DNA from: Candidatus Altimarinota bacterium
GTDB taxonomy: Bacteria > Patescibacteriota > Gracilibacteria > UBA4473
Direction of reading: 5' to 3'
Length of the DNA: 64,000 bases
Assembly (NCBI GenBank): GCA_021734785.1
Contig: JAIPIF010000002.1
Location: 156,625 to 220,624, forward strand
The notes below the pieces were generated by a model. It saw only the letters and a list, made by a program, of their open reading frames with translations. It did not search any database and was not told the DNA's origin. Below are positions 25,225 to 33,204 of this stretch, piece by piece. Made by a program: the position numbers and the translations under genes. Numbering within the stretch: the stretch's first letter is position 1; every line of letters starts with the position of its first letter.

Positions 25225-26229
25225 TTATTTCCCCGGTTTGAGCGGAAACGCGGTTTCCATTTTTTCCAAAAACGCCCAATCCTCGGCGATGGACTTCTTC
25301 AGCGCATCGAGCGTGTCTTTGTTTTCGGGAGCAAGCAGATGTTTGGTCCGGCCCTGCATCGAGAGAAACTCTTCCAGAGCAGGATTTTCTTCGGCGTACT
25401 TTTTGGAATCTTTTGGTCGGTAGCTGATTTTCCAGCGGCCGTGATCCACCTCAAAGAGCGGCCACAGACCCGACTCTGTCGCCAGCTGTGAGATCACCAT
25501 GCCTTTTTGGGGATCGGATTTCCAGTTGGTGGGGCAGACAGAGAACGCATTGAGAAACGCCGGCCCGCTCACTTCAAACGCCCGGTGGGCTTTTTTCATC
25601 AGGTCGCCGTAGTTGGATGGATTGCACTGCGCGGCGTACGGCAGATCGTGTGCGGCGATGATTTTGGTCAGGTTTTTGCGCTGTTGGGGTTTGCCACTCA
25701 ATTTTTCCCCCCGGGGACTGGTGTGGGTGTGAAATCCCAGCGGCGTGCTGCCGGATCGTTGGTATCCCGTGTTCATGTAGCCTTCGTTGTCGAAACAGAT
25801 GTACACAAAATCGTGTCCGCGCTCAATCGCGCCACTGAGCCACTGAAAGCCGATGTCGTACGTGGCCCCGTCCCCGCCGACCGCGAGAAATTTGGTTTTT
25901 TTCTGCGTGTCGGAGAGCTTCCCCTTTCTTCCAAGCGCTTTCCACGCGGCCTCCACGCCGGAGATCACGCTGGCGGAGTTTTCAAACAAACTGTGAATCC
26001 ACGGGGAGCGAAAACTCGTGTACGGATACGCTCCAAAGCAGATCTCGCTGCAGCCGGTGGCGTTGGCGGTTATGATGGGATTATCAATCGTGGTGAGGGC
26101 CTGTTTCAAAATAACACTGATCCCGCAGCCGGGGCACAGCCGGTGCCCGGAGGCCAGGCGCTGTGGGTTTTGGCTGACGACTTTGAGATTGGGGATAAAC
26201 TGCGATGCGGGGAGTGTTTTTTGTGCCAT
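25225..26229 (-). CDS. porB: 2-oxoacid:ferredoxin oxidoreductase, beta subunit
   Basis: The TPP-binding beta subunit of pyruvate (or other 2-oxoacid) ferredoxin oxidoreductase decarboxylates the oxoacid to acyl-CoA and passes electrons to ferredoxin. The 334-residue protein has LCPGCG (Cys32, Cys35) and ATGCSEICFG (Cys60) for the iron-sulfur cluster. The TPP motif GGDGATYDIGF is followed by DNEGYMNTGYQRSG. ATG 26229 is preferred over 26238, because the latter lies in a TACGAT -10 box (26238-26243). The alpha, gamma and delta subunits are not in this window, which is unusual. Confidence 0.92.
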   Translation of the reverse strand: MAQKTLPASQFIPNLKVVSQNPQRLASGHRLCPGCGISVILKQALTTIDNPIITANATGCSEICFGAYPYTSFRSPWIHSLFENSASVISGVEAAWKALGRKGKLSDTQKKTKFLAVGGDGATYDIGFQWLSGAIERGHDFVYICFDNEGYMNTGYQRSGSTPLGFHTHTSPRGEKLSGKPQQRKNLTKIIAAHDLPYAAQCNPSNYGDLMKKAHRAFEVSGPAFLNAFSVCPTNWKSDPQKGMVISQLATESGLWPLFEVDHGRWKISYRPKDSKKYAEENPALEEFLSMQGRTKHLLAPENKDTLDALKKSIAEDWAFLEKMETAFPLKPGK

Positions 26230-26276
26230 GTGGGGCAATCGTACAGATTTTTTTGCGCTTGAAAAGAGGAGCTGGA

Positions 26277-26304
26277 TTGACAGGGGAGCAGATTTTTTTA
26301 CAAT
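26277..26304 (+). promoter_or_regulatory. tRNA-Thr promoter
   Basis: TTGACA (26277-26282) and TACAAT (26299-26304) are 16 bp apart, placing transcription start near the tRNA 5' end at 26314. Confidence 0.75.
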
Positions 26305-26313
26305 TCGCCCCGC

Positions 26314-26390
26314 GCCACCTTAGCTCAGCTGGCTAGAGCAGCTGTCTTGTAAACAGCAGGTCTCCGGTTCGAATCCGGAAGGTGGCTCCA
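26314..26390 (+). tRNA. tRNA-Thr(TGT)
   Basis: Acceptor GCCACCT/AGGTGGC, D arm TAGCTCAGCTGGCTAGAGC, anticodon loop CTTGTAA (TGT), T loop GTTCGAATC, discriminator T and encoded CCA (26388-26390). Length 77 nt. Confidence 0.97.
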
Positions 26391-26505
26391 CGTCGGAACT
26401 CGGCTGCACGAGTTCCGTTTTTTGCTTCGCAAAAAAACTCCACAAGCTTGCTGGTTCCTCCTCTCTCCGCACAAAACCTTCGGTTTTGTTTGGGGATTTT
26501 GCAGA
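26391..26505. repeat. GTCG-type tRNA-flanking repeat (copy at tRNA-Thr)
   Basis: Starts cgtcgg directly after CCA; contains ggaactcggctgcacgagttcc and tttttgcttcgcaaaaa hairpins, ggttcctcctctc and an acaaaaccttcggttttgt hairpin with a G-run. Same component order as at tRNA-Met. Confidence 0.6.
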
Positions 26506-26513
26506 ATAAAAAC

Positions 26514-26542
26514 TTGACATTTTTAATTAAAAGTTTTATGGA
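26514..26542 (+). promoter_or_regulatory. Promoter of the tandem paralog pair (leaderless)
   Basis: TTGACA (26514-26519) and TATGGA (26537-26542) are 17 bp apart; ATG 26551 follows 8 nt after the -10 box. Confidence 0.6.
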
Positions 26543-26550
26543 TTTCCTTG

Positions 26551-27297
26551 ATGACACTCGAACAACCGATTTCGGGGATTGAGCAGGAAGAAGCAAAGGG
26601 AGTTGGTTCTGAAGAAGAAGTAGAATTGGCAGTAAAAAAAGTAATGAAGGAAACGGGAATAAAAAGAGAGGAAAAAGCACCTTCTGTCTCACGCACTCCC
26701 AAAAAAGGGATTTTGAATCTGATAAAAACGATTTCTGCGGCGGTGGCAATTGCTTTTTCGAGTCCTGCATTTTCGCAGACACAGGAACAAGATTTTGACG
26801 CGCAGGTAAAGGAAGCGACGGAATATTTTCTCAAACGGTTTAAGGCTTTTCCGGATTCGGCAGATATCGTGACGGCGGATGGAGAATTTGACAGTCCGTT
26901 TTTCCGAGAAATTGAAAAAGCGATGCGCTGGGACGAAATGGTAGCTTTTAGTGGGGCGGTATCAGCAGACACAGAATTTGCTGAGCAGAGAGCGGCAGCA
27001 GCAAAGAAGAAAGAGGCGGAGGCAAAGAAGCGAGAGGAGGAGGCAAAGAAGCGAGAGGAGGAGGCAAAGAAGCGAGAGGAGGAGGCAAAGAAGAAAGAGG
27101 ATTGGATGATGAAAGCGTCTGTGGCGGCGACGTCGATCGGAGATGTGATCGAACAGAAAAACTATCCCAGTCAGGCTGCGATTGAAGAATTGGTCAAAAA
27201 ATCAATCGCTCGCTTGCCAAACAATCCGTACATCCGACAGCAGATGAAGGTCGTGCTGGAAACGTACGGGTACGACACCGATTTTTTGAAAGACTGA
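26551..27297 (+). CDS. Exported coiled-coil protein, unknown (paralog A)
   Basis: This 248-residue protein has an unusual front: about 45 soluble residues (MTLEQPISGIEQEE onward) precede a hydrophobic segment (residues 54-75) with an AFSQ signal-peptidase-like site. A KKREEEA heptad is repeated three times as exact 21-bp units (27022-27084), forming a charged coiled coil. A small C-terminal helical domain follows. The N-terminal module, including SVSRTPKKGILN, is shared almost word for word with the next gene, but the rest is not. The next ATG overlaps this stop by 1 nt (TGATG). Function is unknown; export of the C-terminal part is inferred. Confidence 0.65.
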   Translation: MTLEQPISGIEQEEAKGVGSEEEVELAVKKVMKETGIKREEKAPSVSRTPKKGILNLIKTISAAVAIAFSSPAFSQTQEQDFDAQVKEATEYFLKRFKAFPDSADIVTADGEFDSPFFREIEKAMRWDEMVAFSGAVSADTEFAEQRAAAAKKKEAEAKKREEEAKKREEEAKKREEEAKKKEDWMMKASVAATSIGDVIEQKNYPSQAAIEELVKKSIARLPNNPYIRQQMKVVLETYGYDTDFLKD

Positions 27298-27821
27298 TGA
27301 CACTCGAACAACCGGTTTCGGGGATTGAGCAGAAAGAAACGAGAACGGATTCTGTCTCACGCACTCCCCAAAAAGGGATTTTGAACTGGATGAAGGCAGT
27401 GGGTCTTTCGGTTTCTCTCTTGTTAGCAGGAAATGCTTTTTCTCAGGAAAAAGGAAGCTATGACCAGCAAATAACAAAAGCCCTCACGGAACTTCCCAAG
27501 ATATTCAAATCGCATCCGGATTCGCTTTGTCTTTTGGCGGAAATGACGGATTTGGAGCATCCCCGTCTCAAAAGTTTGGATAAAGAACTGGGAGTGGAGG
27601 AGGGAGTTTCGTACGGAGTGACCTGGATTTTGTGCAATGATATCCAACGGGCAAAGGAATATAAGGAGGACTTTCAAAAAATGGCGCAGAGGGTTTTGGA
27701 TGTGTGGACAGAAGCACGACGACGACTTGATAAATCTCACGGAGAAGGCAATTGGACATCCGATGATTTTGATGCTCTTTCCAGAAAATTGTTTGATGAA
27801 GAGTGGGGTTCAAAAGATTAA
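27297..27821 (+). CDS. Exported protein, unknown (paralog B)
   Basis: The 174-residue protein starts MTLEQPVSGIEQKE and carries SVSRTPQKGILN before a hydrophobic export segment ending NAFSQ, matching paralog A in both DNA and protein. The internal charged stretch of A (about 25 residues before SVSRTP) is absent. After the cleavage site it is a different, mostly helical domain. It is translationally coupled to paralog A. The stop region overlaps by 4 bp the convergent large gene. I do not recognise the family. Confidence 0.62.
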   Translation: MTLEQPVSGIEQKETRTDSVSRTPQKGILNWMKAVGLSVSLLLAGNAFSQEKGSYDQQITKALTELPKIFKSHPDSLCLLAEMTDLEHPRLKSLDKELGVEEGVSYGVTWILCNDIQRAKEYKEDFQKMAQRVLDVWTEARRRLDKSHGEGNWTSDDFDALSRKLFDEEWGSKD

Positions 27822-29746
27822 TCTTTTTCCGATGGAAGCTTTTTCGTGCGCCAGAATTCTTCCCAGTTTTTTCCGTTCGGCTCGCCAGTGTTTGTGATGA
27901 CTCCTTCCAGCTTAAGTTGATCTTTTTTATAAGATCCTTCTTCGTGGTTTGAAGGATTTTTGTAAAGAAACTCTAGTTCACCATTTAACTGACGAATGCG
28001 TGTGTTGGATAAAATTTCTCCAGTATCTTTGACATTCAGCCAGTCGAGAATTTTTGCACTGCGGGAGAGTTGGTACGGCTCAAGCACCTTATTTGAATGA
28101 AATTCTCCGAGAAAAACCATATCCAATTTATGTTTTTTGAGTTCTCGAGCGAGCAGGAGACAATTAAACGTCCGACGAGTGGTTTGGGGGTCAAACAGGT
28201 ACCGAGTGGGCGCGAGGACCTGCCAGTCCTCCAGAGAGATTTGAAGATGCGAGCCCTCCCGCGAGACTTCTGTACCGCGGACAGAGATTTTTTTAAAATT
28301 TGGTTCGGTTTTTTCTTCAATTTCGGCCGACTGGGTTTCGAGCGTTTGTTTCTGCTTTTTGAGCGCGGCAAATTGCTTGGTTATTTCTTCGCGATCCTTT
28401 GGGGAAGCAGTGGCCCATTCGGCTTCTAGTGCCAAAATCTGATCGTCGATGTCTTGGAGTGTGGCATCAATTTTTCGTTTTTGTTTTTCGGCCTTTTGGG
28501 CGAGGCGATCTTTCTTTTTGGCCGCAGAGATGGCATCCGACGCGGTGACAATTTTTGGTGGTTTGAACGCGGGAAAAGACTGCAGGATTTCGGTCTTGGC
28601 ATCGGTCGAGACATCCGGGGATTCCCAGATCTGGGACAGAGTGCGGTCGAAGCTCCCAGCAGAATTGAGGTTTGCAGCATTTACAATTTTTTCCACTGCG
28701 GTACGGTCGTCTTGCTCGGGTAGTTTCGCGGTGACCGAGAGCAGTGTTTGGAAGTTTTTGAAATCCGCTTCATTCATGCCTTCTCGGAACTTGAAGTACT
28801 CGTTTCGCTTTTCAGGATCGAGACTTTGGAGTCGCACAAAAAAGTCGATATTTTTTTCACCGGATCGTCTTTCGAAAAGTTGAGCACTCTCCTCGCTTCG
28901 CTCGACACTCTCCTCGCTTCGCTCGACACTCTCCTCGCTTCGCTCGACACTCTCCTCGCTTCGCTCGACATTTTCCTTGCTGGTCTTTTCGACTCGTTGT
29001 GCCCGGATTTCGGCGGCTTCTTCTTTGAGCAGTTTTTCGGTGAGGTCGGGATTTTTGGCGTACAGTTTTTCAAACTTCTTAGAGATTTGTTTTTTTGTTT
29101 CCTCGGAGATTTGTGTCGAGGAAAAGATGCGGTCGACCACGGTGTCAAAATTTTCCCCGCTTCCCAGTGCATCGCCCACAAATCGCTCCACCACGCCCCG
29201 CTCGCGAGAATCGGGGATAAGATCGGGGGAGAGGAGGGCTTGGAATTTTTTCCAGTTTGCCAGCCGCTCGGGTGGGACACGAGATCCAAATTGTTCGATA
29301 AGTTGATTCAAACGACTTGAAACACTCATCCCAGATTTTTTGTTTTTCTGATCAAAATTTTGATAGGCCTCAATTTTAAATCTTTCAAGAACTTCATTTT
29401 TTAATTCTTTGCTCTTTCGTTCTCCAGAATTTGTTTTTTCTAATTTTACTCGGATAAAATTATCAATTTGTTTTTTTGAAAATCCCAATTTTGTGAGTTC
29501 AACGATTTGTGGATATTCCCAGAGTTTTTTTATTTTTTCGTCAGGAGGGGTTTCCATTTCGGCAATAGCCTTTTCGGGATCGAATTCCGGCTCGCTTTGG
29601 ATCACCCGCTGTTCATATTGCCGGATGGTTTGGATATTTTTCCGCTGTTTCTCAAAAGAATTCTCTGTTTCAAGCGAGTTTTGATCGAAGTTTGTCTCCG
29701 AATTTTCAAAGGAACCAAAAACGTCCCGAGCTTCAGGATTACCCAT
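27818..29746 (-). CDS. Large coiled-coil protein with VERSEES repeats, unknown
   Basis: The 642-residue soluble protein has no signal peptide or membrane segment. It has a disordered acidic start, repeated helical segments (about 60-280), then four tandem copies of VERSEES at about residues 260-287, encoded by near-perfect 21-bp repeats (28885-28968). A second helical region, a lysine/glutamine coiled coil (about 430-500) and a C-terminal globular domain (ISVRGTEVSREGSHLQISLEDW onward) follow. I do not recognise it. It heads the minus-strand side of an accessory block of unrecognised genes. Confidence 0.6.
   Translation of the reverse strand: MGNPEARDVFGSFENSETNFDQNSLETENSFEKQRKNIQTIRQYEQRVIQSEPEFDPEKAIAEMETPPDEKIKKLWEYPQIVELTKLGFSKKQIDNFIRVKLEKTNSGERKSKELKNEVLERFKIEAYQNFDQKNKKSGMSVSSRLNQLIEQFGSRVPPERLANWKKFQALLSPDLIPDSRERGVVERFVGDALGSGENFDTVVDRIFSSTQISEETKKQISKKFEKLYAKNPDLTEKLLKEEAAEIRAQRVEKTSKENVERSEESVERSEESVERSEESVERSEESAQLFERRSGEKNIDFFVRLQSLDPEKRNEYFKFREGMNEADFKNFQTLLSVTAKLPEQDDRTAVEKIVNAANLNSAGSFDRTLSQIWESPDVSTDAKTEILQSFPAFKPPKIVTASDAISAAKKKDRLAQKAEKQKRKIDATLQDIDDQILALEAEWATASPKDREEITKQFAALKKQKQTLETQSAEIEEKTEPNFKKISVRGTEVSREGSHLQISLEDWQVLAPTRYLFDPQTTRRTFNCLLLARELKKHKLDMVFLGEFHSNKVLEPYQLSRSAKILDWLNVKDTGEILSNTRIRQLNGELEFLYKNPSNHEEGSYKKDQLKLEGVITNTGEPNGKNWEEFWRTKKLPSEKD
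28885..28968. repeat. Tandem 21-bp repeat, 4 units, in frame
   Basis: Four contiguous near-identical units of cactctcctcgcttcgctcga lie inside the coding sequence and encode VERSEES on the minus strand. Contiguity without spacers excludes a CRISPR array. Confidence 0.95.
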
Positions 29747-29795
29747 TTTTCTAAAACATCTTTTTATTTTAACAAAAAACTCTTATTTTCGCAAA

Positions 29796-30524
29796 TCAGT
29801 TTCCTCCCCCAAATTCACGCTGATCATATTCATCTCCATATTTTTTCGTTTCTGTGTCATTAAAAAATTCTTCAGCAAAGAGATAGGCTTTTTTTGAAGA
29901 AAAAGAAAAACCGTTGTCGTTGTAGTATTTAGCGATACTTCTCACGTTTTTCATGTCATCGTAGGTTGCATATTTTGCAAAATAAGCACGAAGATACGCT
30001 TCAGTGGGATCGTGTCGTTGTTTGAGCTCCTCTTTGATTTTTTCTAGGTGAAATTCTTCAAACTTGCTTCGGTATTGCAGGTATTCTTGCTTGAGAGTTT
30101 CCCATTTTTCTTTATCACCAGCTTTTTTGGCAGTATTTCCCTCGGCAATAAGTTGTTTTAGTGTGGGATTTTGGTCGCAAAACTTACTCCAAAAACTCAG
30201 CGGGCTGAGTCCATGCTCAGAATTCTTGAGCTCGTACCGCCACTGACACATATCATGCACGGAAATGCCCAAAAAATCGCCTTCGATTGGTTTTTCGCCG
30301 TTGCTGGAGCCCTCTAGCGATGGACTAGACTCAAACGGATCGGCGCATCCTTCAAAGGAATTTTGCGGAGCATTCATTTTTGCCAGATCTTCATCCGTGA
30401 GCTGGTACACATCTGCAGCGGTGGCAGACTGAGCCTGCTCGACCTGCGTTGTGATTTCAATGCCGGCTGTGCGATGTGCAGCTGCCTCATTGGCTTTGAT
30501 TGCGTCGGGGGAGAAGTCAACCAT
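29796..30524 (-). CDS. Soluble helical protein, unknown (duplicated-leader family 1)
   Basis: From ATG 30524 (MVDFSPDAIK) the product has 242 residues: a low-complexity start, then a mostly helical domain rich in Lys, Glu and Tyr (FWSKFCDQNPTLKQLI to RAYFAKYATYDDMK). No membrane segment is seen and no family is recognised. A GTG at 30566 would extend it by 14 residues (QYPFDTLFCVS) and would be leaderless from the TATTGA box. I prefer the ATG because the extension lies in a duplicated leader containing a hairpin and T tract. It shares that leader and the MVDxSPD start with the gene at 30717. Confidence 0.58.
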   Translation of the reverse strand: MVDFSPDAIKANEAAAHRTAGIEITTQVEQAQSATAADVYQLTDEDLAKMNAPQNSFEGCADPFESSPSLEGSSNGEKPIEGDFLGISVHDMCQWRYELKNSEHGLSPLSFWSKFCDQNPTLKQLIAEGNTAKKAGDKEKWETLKQEYLQYRSKFEEFHLEKIKEELKQRHDPTEAYLRAYFAKYATYDDMKNVRSIAKYYNDNGFSFSSKKAYLFAEEFFNDTETKKYGDEYDQREFGGGN

Positions 30525-30602
30525 GAAACTTGACACACAAAAAAGAGTATCGAAAGGATACTGCACACTCTCAATAAATTATTTTTAAAGAAAAGTCAAA
30601 TT
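30516..30602 (-). promoter_or_regulatory. Duplicated leader, copy 1 (promoter, hairpin, U tract)
   Basis: These 87 bp match 31332-31418 with only two differences. Read on the minus strand there is TTGACT, 17 bp, TATTGA, then an AGTATC/GATACT hairpin with loop CTTTC followed by CTTTTTT, then the ATG. This resembles a promoter with a short attenuator. Confidence 0.7.
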
Positions 30603-30716
30603 ATTCTCCGAAACCTCGGGTACATCAATATTCTGGGAGTGTGATTCAATTCCCATGGTCTGAAACTCTTTCTTTGTACCAGGAAAACAATTTTAGATCA
30701 AAATCAATCAGTGCTT

Positions 30717-31340
30717 CTATTTATTTTGAATTTCAGTTCTTGCCGCTTCACGAATGAATTGTTGAGCAAAATAAATATTCTTTTCTCTTTCCACATCTTC
30801 TTTGAGTTCCGCAACAAACGCCTCCCAGCCCTCGAATTCGATGATGAGCTCTCCTTCTCCTTGGCGATTGTCCCACGCGGTGGCTCGTTTTTTATTTTTT
30901 GGGTTGGCCAAAAACTTATCGACATCCCAATCGTATTTTCCCAGTTCGTACAGTGAAAAGCACCAGACGTTGAATTCATTTTTTAAGATTTCGATCTCCT
31001 CTTTCACGTAGGTGAAATACCAAAATTCAACCTCCTGATTTTCTTTCGTGGTCCAGGAAGGGATAGGCTTTCCAGTTTTTTGTGCCACATATTTTTTGAC
31101 GGCCCAAGCATCTTTCAAAAAAAGGACATCGTTGACGTGGACTTTTCCAAATAACAGGTACGGACTGTCACCGCCCTCGAGTCCGGCATCAGATTTTTGG
31201 TCGAGTACTCCGGCGACGCCTGTTTGAAATGCTTCTTTCCACTGCTCGTCGGTCAGCTGAAGCGTGTTCATTTCTTGCCCCGCTTGCGCATTTTCTGTGG
31301 CGAGGCGGTGATTTTCGATGTCGGGAGAAACGTCAACCAT
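30717..31340 (-). CDS. Soluble protein, unknown (duplicated-leader family 2)
   Basis: From ATG 31340 (MVDVSPDIEN) the gene encodes 207 residues. It is soluble and mixed in character, with aromatic-rich stretches (EVEFWYFTYVKEEIEILKNEFNVW, then KYDWDVDKF), and no recognisable domain. A GTG start at 31382 would add the QYPFDTLFCVS extension, as in the gene at 29796. The two genes share leader DNA and the first seven residues, but the bodies are unrelated by eye, so the leader and start seem to have been copied onto different coding regions. Confidence 0.57.
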   Translation of the reverse strand: MVDVSPDIENHRLATENAQAGQEMNTLQLTDEQWKEAFQTGVAGVLDQKSDAGLEGGDSPYLLFGKVHVNDVLFLKDAWAVKKYVAQKTGKPIPSWTTKENQEVEFWYFTYVKEEIEILKNEFNVWCFSLYELGKYDWDVDKFLANPKNKKRATAWDNRQGEGELIIEFEGWEAFVAELKEDVEREKNIYFAQQFIREAARTEIQNK

Positions 31341-31418
31341 GAAATTTGACACACAAAAAAGAGTATCGAAAGGATACTGCACACTCTCAATAAATTATTT
31401 TGAAAGAAAAGTCAAATT
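31332..31418 (-). promoter_or_regulatory. Duplicated leader, copy 2
   Basis: Near-identical to 30516-30602 (two mismatches in 87 bp): minus-strand TTGACT, 17 bp, TATTGA, AGTATC/GATACT hairpin and T tract, then ATG 31340. Confidence 0.7.
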
Positions 31419-31420
31419 TT

Positions 31421-31449
31421 TTGCACATTCCTCCCAAAACTGATATTCA
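31421..31449 (+). promoter_or_regulatory. folB promoter (leaderless)
   Basis: TTGCAC (31421-31426) and TATTCA (31444-31449) are 17 bp apart; 7 nt separate the -10 box from ATG 31457. Confidence 0.5.
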
Positions 31450-31456
31450 CAGTCCG

Positions 31457-31789
31457 ATGCACTTCACCCTGGCGGATGTCCCCGTGCGCACACAGATCGG
31501 CACCACTGCCGCCGAGCGCGCCGCGCCGCAGGAACTGCACGTCACTCTCCGGTGGGAGACAGACACGTCGGTGGCCCAGACATCGGACGAGATCGGGGAC
31601 ACCGTGGATTATTTTGCCGTGCGACAGACGGTGGAGGCGTTTGGATCGGGTCAGGAATTTCAGCTGGTGGAGCACTTTTTGGCCAGACTTCGTGCGGAGA
31701 TTTGCCACGAGTTTCCGGCGTTGAAAAAACTACGGATTGAAGTAAAAAAGTTTCCGTTCACCTCCGGGTGGGTGGCGGTTTCGGATTGA
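31457..31789 (+). CDS. folB: Dihydroneopterin aldolase-like protein
   Basis: FolB converts dihydroneopterin to hydroxymethyl-dihydropterin in folate synthesis. The 110-residue protein has the tunnelling-fold pattern: a pterin-anchoring Glu20 in AAERAAPQELHVTLRWE, then DTVDYFAVRQTV and the LVEHFLARL helix. A final strand pair, LRIEVKKFPF, follows. The usual IGV-hydrophobic start is slightly changed (RTQIGTTAAER). No other folate gene is nearby. It is placed in the FolB/FolX superfamily with good but not full certainty. Confidence 0.75.
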   Translation: MHFTLADVPVRTQIGTTAAERAAPQELHVTLRWETDTSVAQTSDEIGDTVDYFAVRQTVEAFGSGQEFQLVEHFLARLRAEICHEFPALKKLRIEVKKFPFTSGWVAVSD

Positions 31790-31819
31790 CACTGTGTTTC
31801 AAAATTGTCACCGTCGGCC

Positions 31820-31848
31820 TTGCAAAAATCGTGTTTTTCTGGTATCAT
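31820..31848 (+). promoter_or_regulatory. Promoter inside the folB-distal region
   Basis: TTGCAA (31820-31825) and TATCAT (31843-31848) are 17 bp apart, giving a leader of about 18 nt to ATG 31873. Confidence 0.55.
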
Positions 31849-31872
31849 TTCCTGAATTTCTTTCCCCAAAAA

Positions 31873-33138
31873 ATGCCCGACGACAAAATTCCATTCTCGG
31901 TCGACATCAAGGATTCACAAAAATCCGAGGACGCCCCCCCGATGGAAATGGAGGTTTCCTCCTCGCCCCCGAGCAAAAAGGGCACCCCGCAGTGGGAATT
32001 TTTTCTCTTTGTGTTTCTCCTGATCGTGATCGTGGGAGCCCTGGGATGGTATTTTCTGCGTTCGCGTTCCGATCTGGAGGCGCAGCTGGCTTCTTTGCAG
32101 CAAACGCAGCAGACAGCCCCCACGGTTCCTCTGGAGGATTTTACACAGCAGCAAGCCGACATTGCCGCCGCACAACAGAAATTGGATCAAATTTTGTCGG
32201 AAAATCAGACATTTCAAGCGGAAAAATTAGAGCTCCAGCAGCAGGTTTTGACACTGGAAGGAAAAATTCAGGGACTGGAGACGTCGGCCGTTTCTCTCAA
32301 GACAGAAACGGAGATTTCCCCCACTGCAGAACTCGAGAAAAGATTTCTCACCTCTGACGAGATCGCGCCGCTGGAGGCCAGGATTTTGGCCTTTGAAAAA
32401 AGTTTTGCTGATCAGCAAAAAGAAGCTTCCGCGATTCCCACCGAAGTGTCCGACAAACTTGCCACCCTCCGCGAGACGGTTTCCACCCTGCAAAAAAAAC
32501 TGGAGGCATTGCAGACCACCGCTCCGGATCTTGATATTTCTCTCGAACCCAAAACCGTGTACGTCTCGGCCCCTGATCCGCGGGCATTTGACACCTGTGG
32601 GACCGTGTCCCACTACAAAAACCGAGACTGGTTTCCGGATTTCACTCAAAAATTCACCGCGCTCCCGCGGTACAACGAATTTGTCGCAGGAATAGAACAC
32701 TCGACGCTTCTTTCTCTGGATGACATCGATGTGATGTGTGCGTCGCAGAATGGGCAGCTGGCCATCGCTCTGGTGGCGGCGCCGTACGGGGAGCGAGACG
32801 GCTTTCAACTCCTCAAGTACGACATCCTGCGCAACCAGATCGCCCCGGCGCTCCGCGAGGATCTGATGGGGACAGACACAAACTGGTACCAAAAAAACTA
32901 CGAGCAGCTCCAGCCCGAGCTGCGCGACGACCCCGAAAATTTCCGCTGGTTCCCGACCCCCAGCCGGATTGGGCCCCGTCGGGGGGACTTCATCCAGCTG
33001 TACGGAGAATACACACATCCCGACGGCATCCGCGAGCGGAGCACGTTTTGGTACGATTTTGCCGCCAATGAAATCTGGATCAAAGAACGCTGTCTGTATT
33101 CTGCTAGTGGCAAGACGCTCGGGTGCTTTTCATACTGA
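31873..33138 (+). CDS. Membrane-anchored coiled-coil protein, unknown
   Basis: The 421-residue protein has an acidic cytoplasmic start (about 1-40) and one transmembrane helix (about 41-61, FFLFVFLLIVIVGALGWYFL). A long external coiled coil spans about 62-225, rich in Gln, Leu and Glu. A cysteine-containing globular domain (about 240-421) ends GKTLGCFSY. The layout suggests an envelope protein whose head domain is held away from the membrane. I do not recognise the head. ATG 31873 follows a promoter. A bidirectional terminator lies 17 bp after the stop. Confidence 0.68.
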   Translation: MPDDKIPFSVDIKDSQKSEDAPPMEMEVSSSPPSKKGTPQWEFFLFVFLLIVIVGALGWYFLRSRSDLEAQLASLQQTQQTAPTVPLEDFTQQQADIAAAQQKLDQILSENQTFQAEKLELQQQVLTLEGKIQGLETSAVSLKTETEISPTAELEKRFLTSDEIAPLEARILAFEKSFADQQKEASAIPTEVSDKLATLRETVSTLQKKLEALQTTAPDLDISLEPKTVYVSAPDPRAFDTCGTVSHYKNRDWFPDFTQKFTALPRYNEFVAGIEHSTLLSLDDIDVMCASQNGQLAIALVAAPYGERDGFQLLKYDILRNQIAPALREDLMGTDTNWYQKNYEQLQPELRDDPENFRWFPTPSRIGPRRGDFIQLYGEYTHPDGIRERSTFWYDFAANEIWIKERCLYSASGKTLGCFSY

Positions 33139-33154
33139 GTTTTCGTACAGAAAA

Positions 33155-33182
33155 AAAGCCCATTCGTGAGAACGGGCTTTTG
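33155..33182. terminator. Bidirectional intrinsic terminator
   Basis: AAAAGCCC and GGGCTTTT form an 8-bp stem with A and T runs on each side. It serves the plus-strand membrane gene and the convergent minus-strand secreted protein gene. Confidence 0.85.
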
Positions 33183-33204
33183 TAGTTTTTAACGTGTCGG
33201 GAAA

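Noticed and set aside
26514..26550. TTG codon at 26548 as start of paralog A
   Set aside because: An ATG follows directly and matches the start of the paralog at 27297.
28885..28968. Tandem repeats as a CRISPR array
   Set aside because: Units are contiguous, without unique spacers, and code for a heptapeptide repeat in frame. No cas genes are present.
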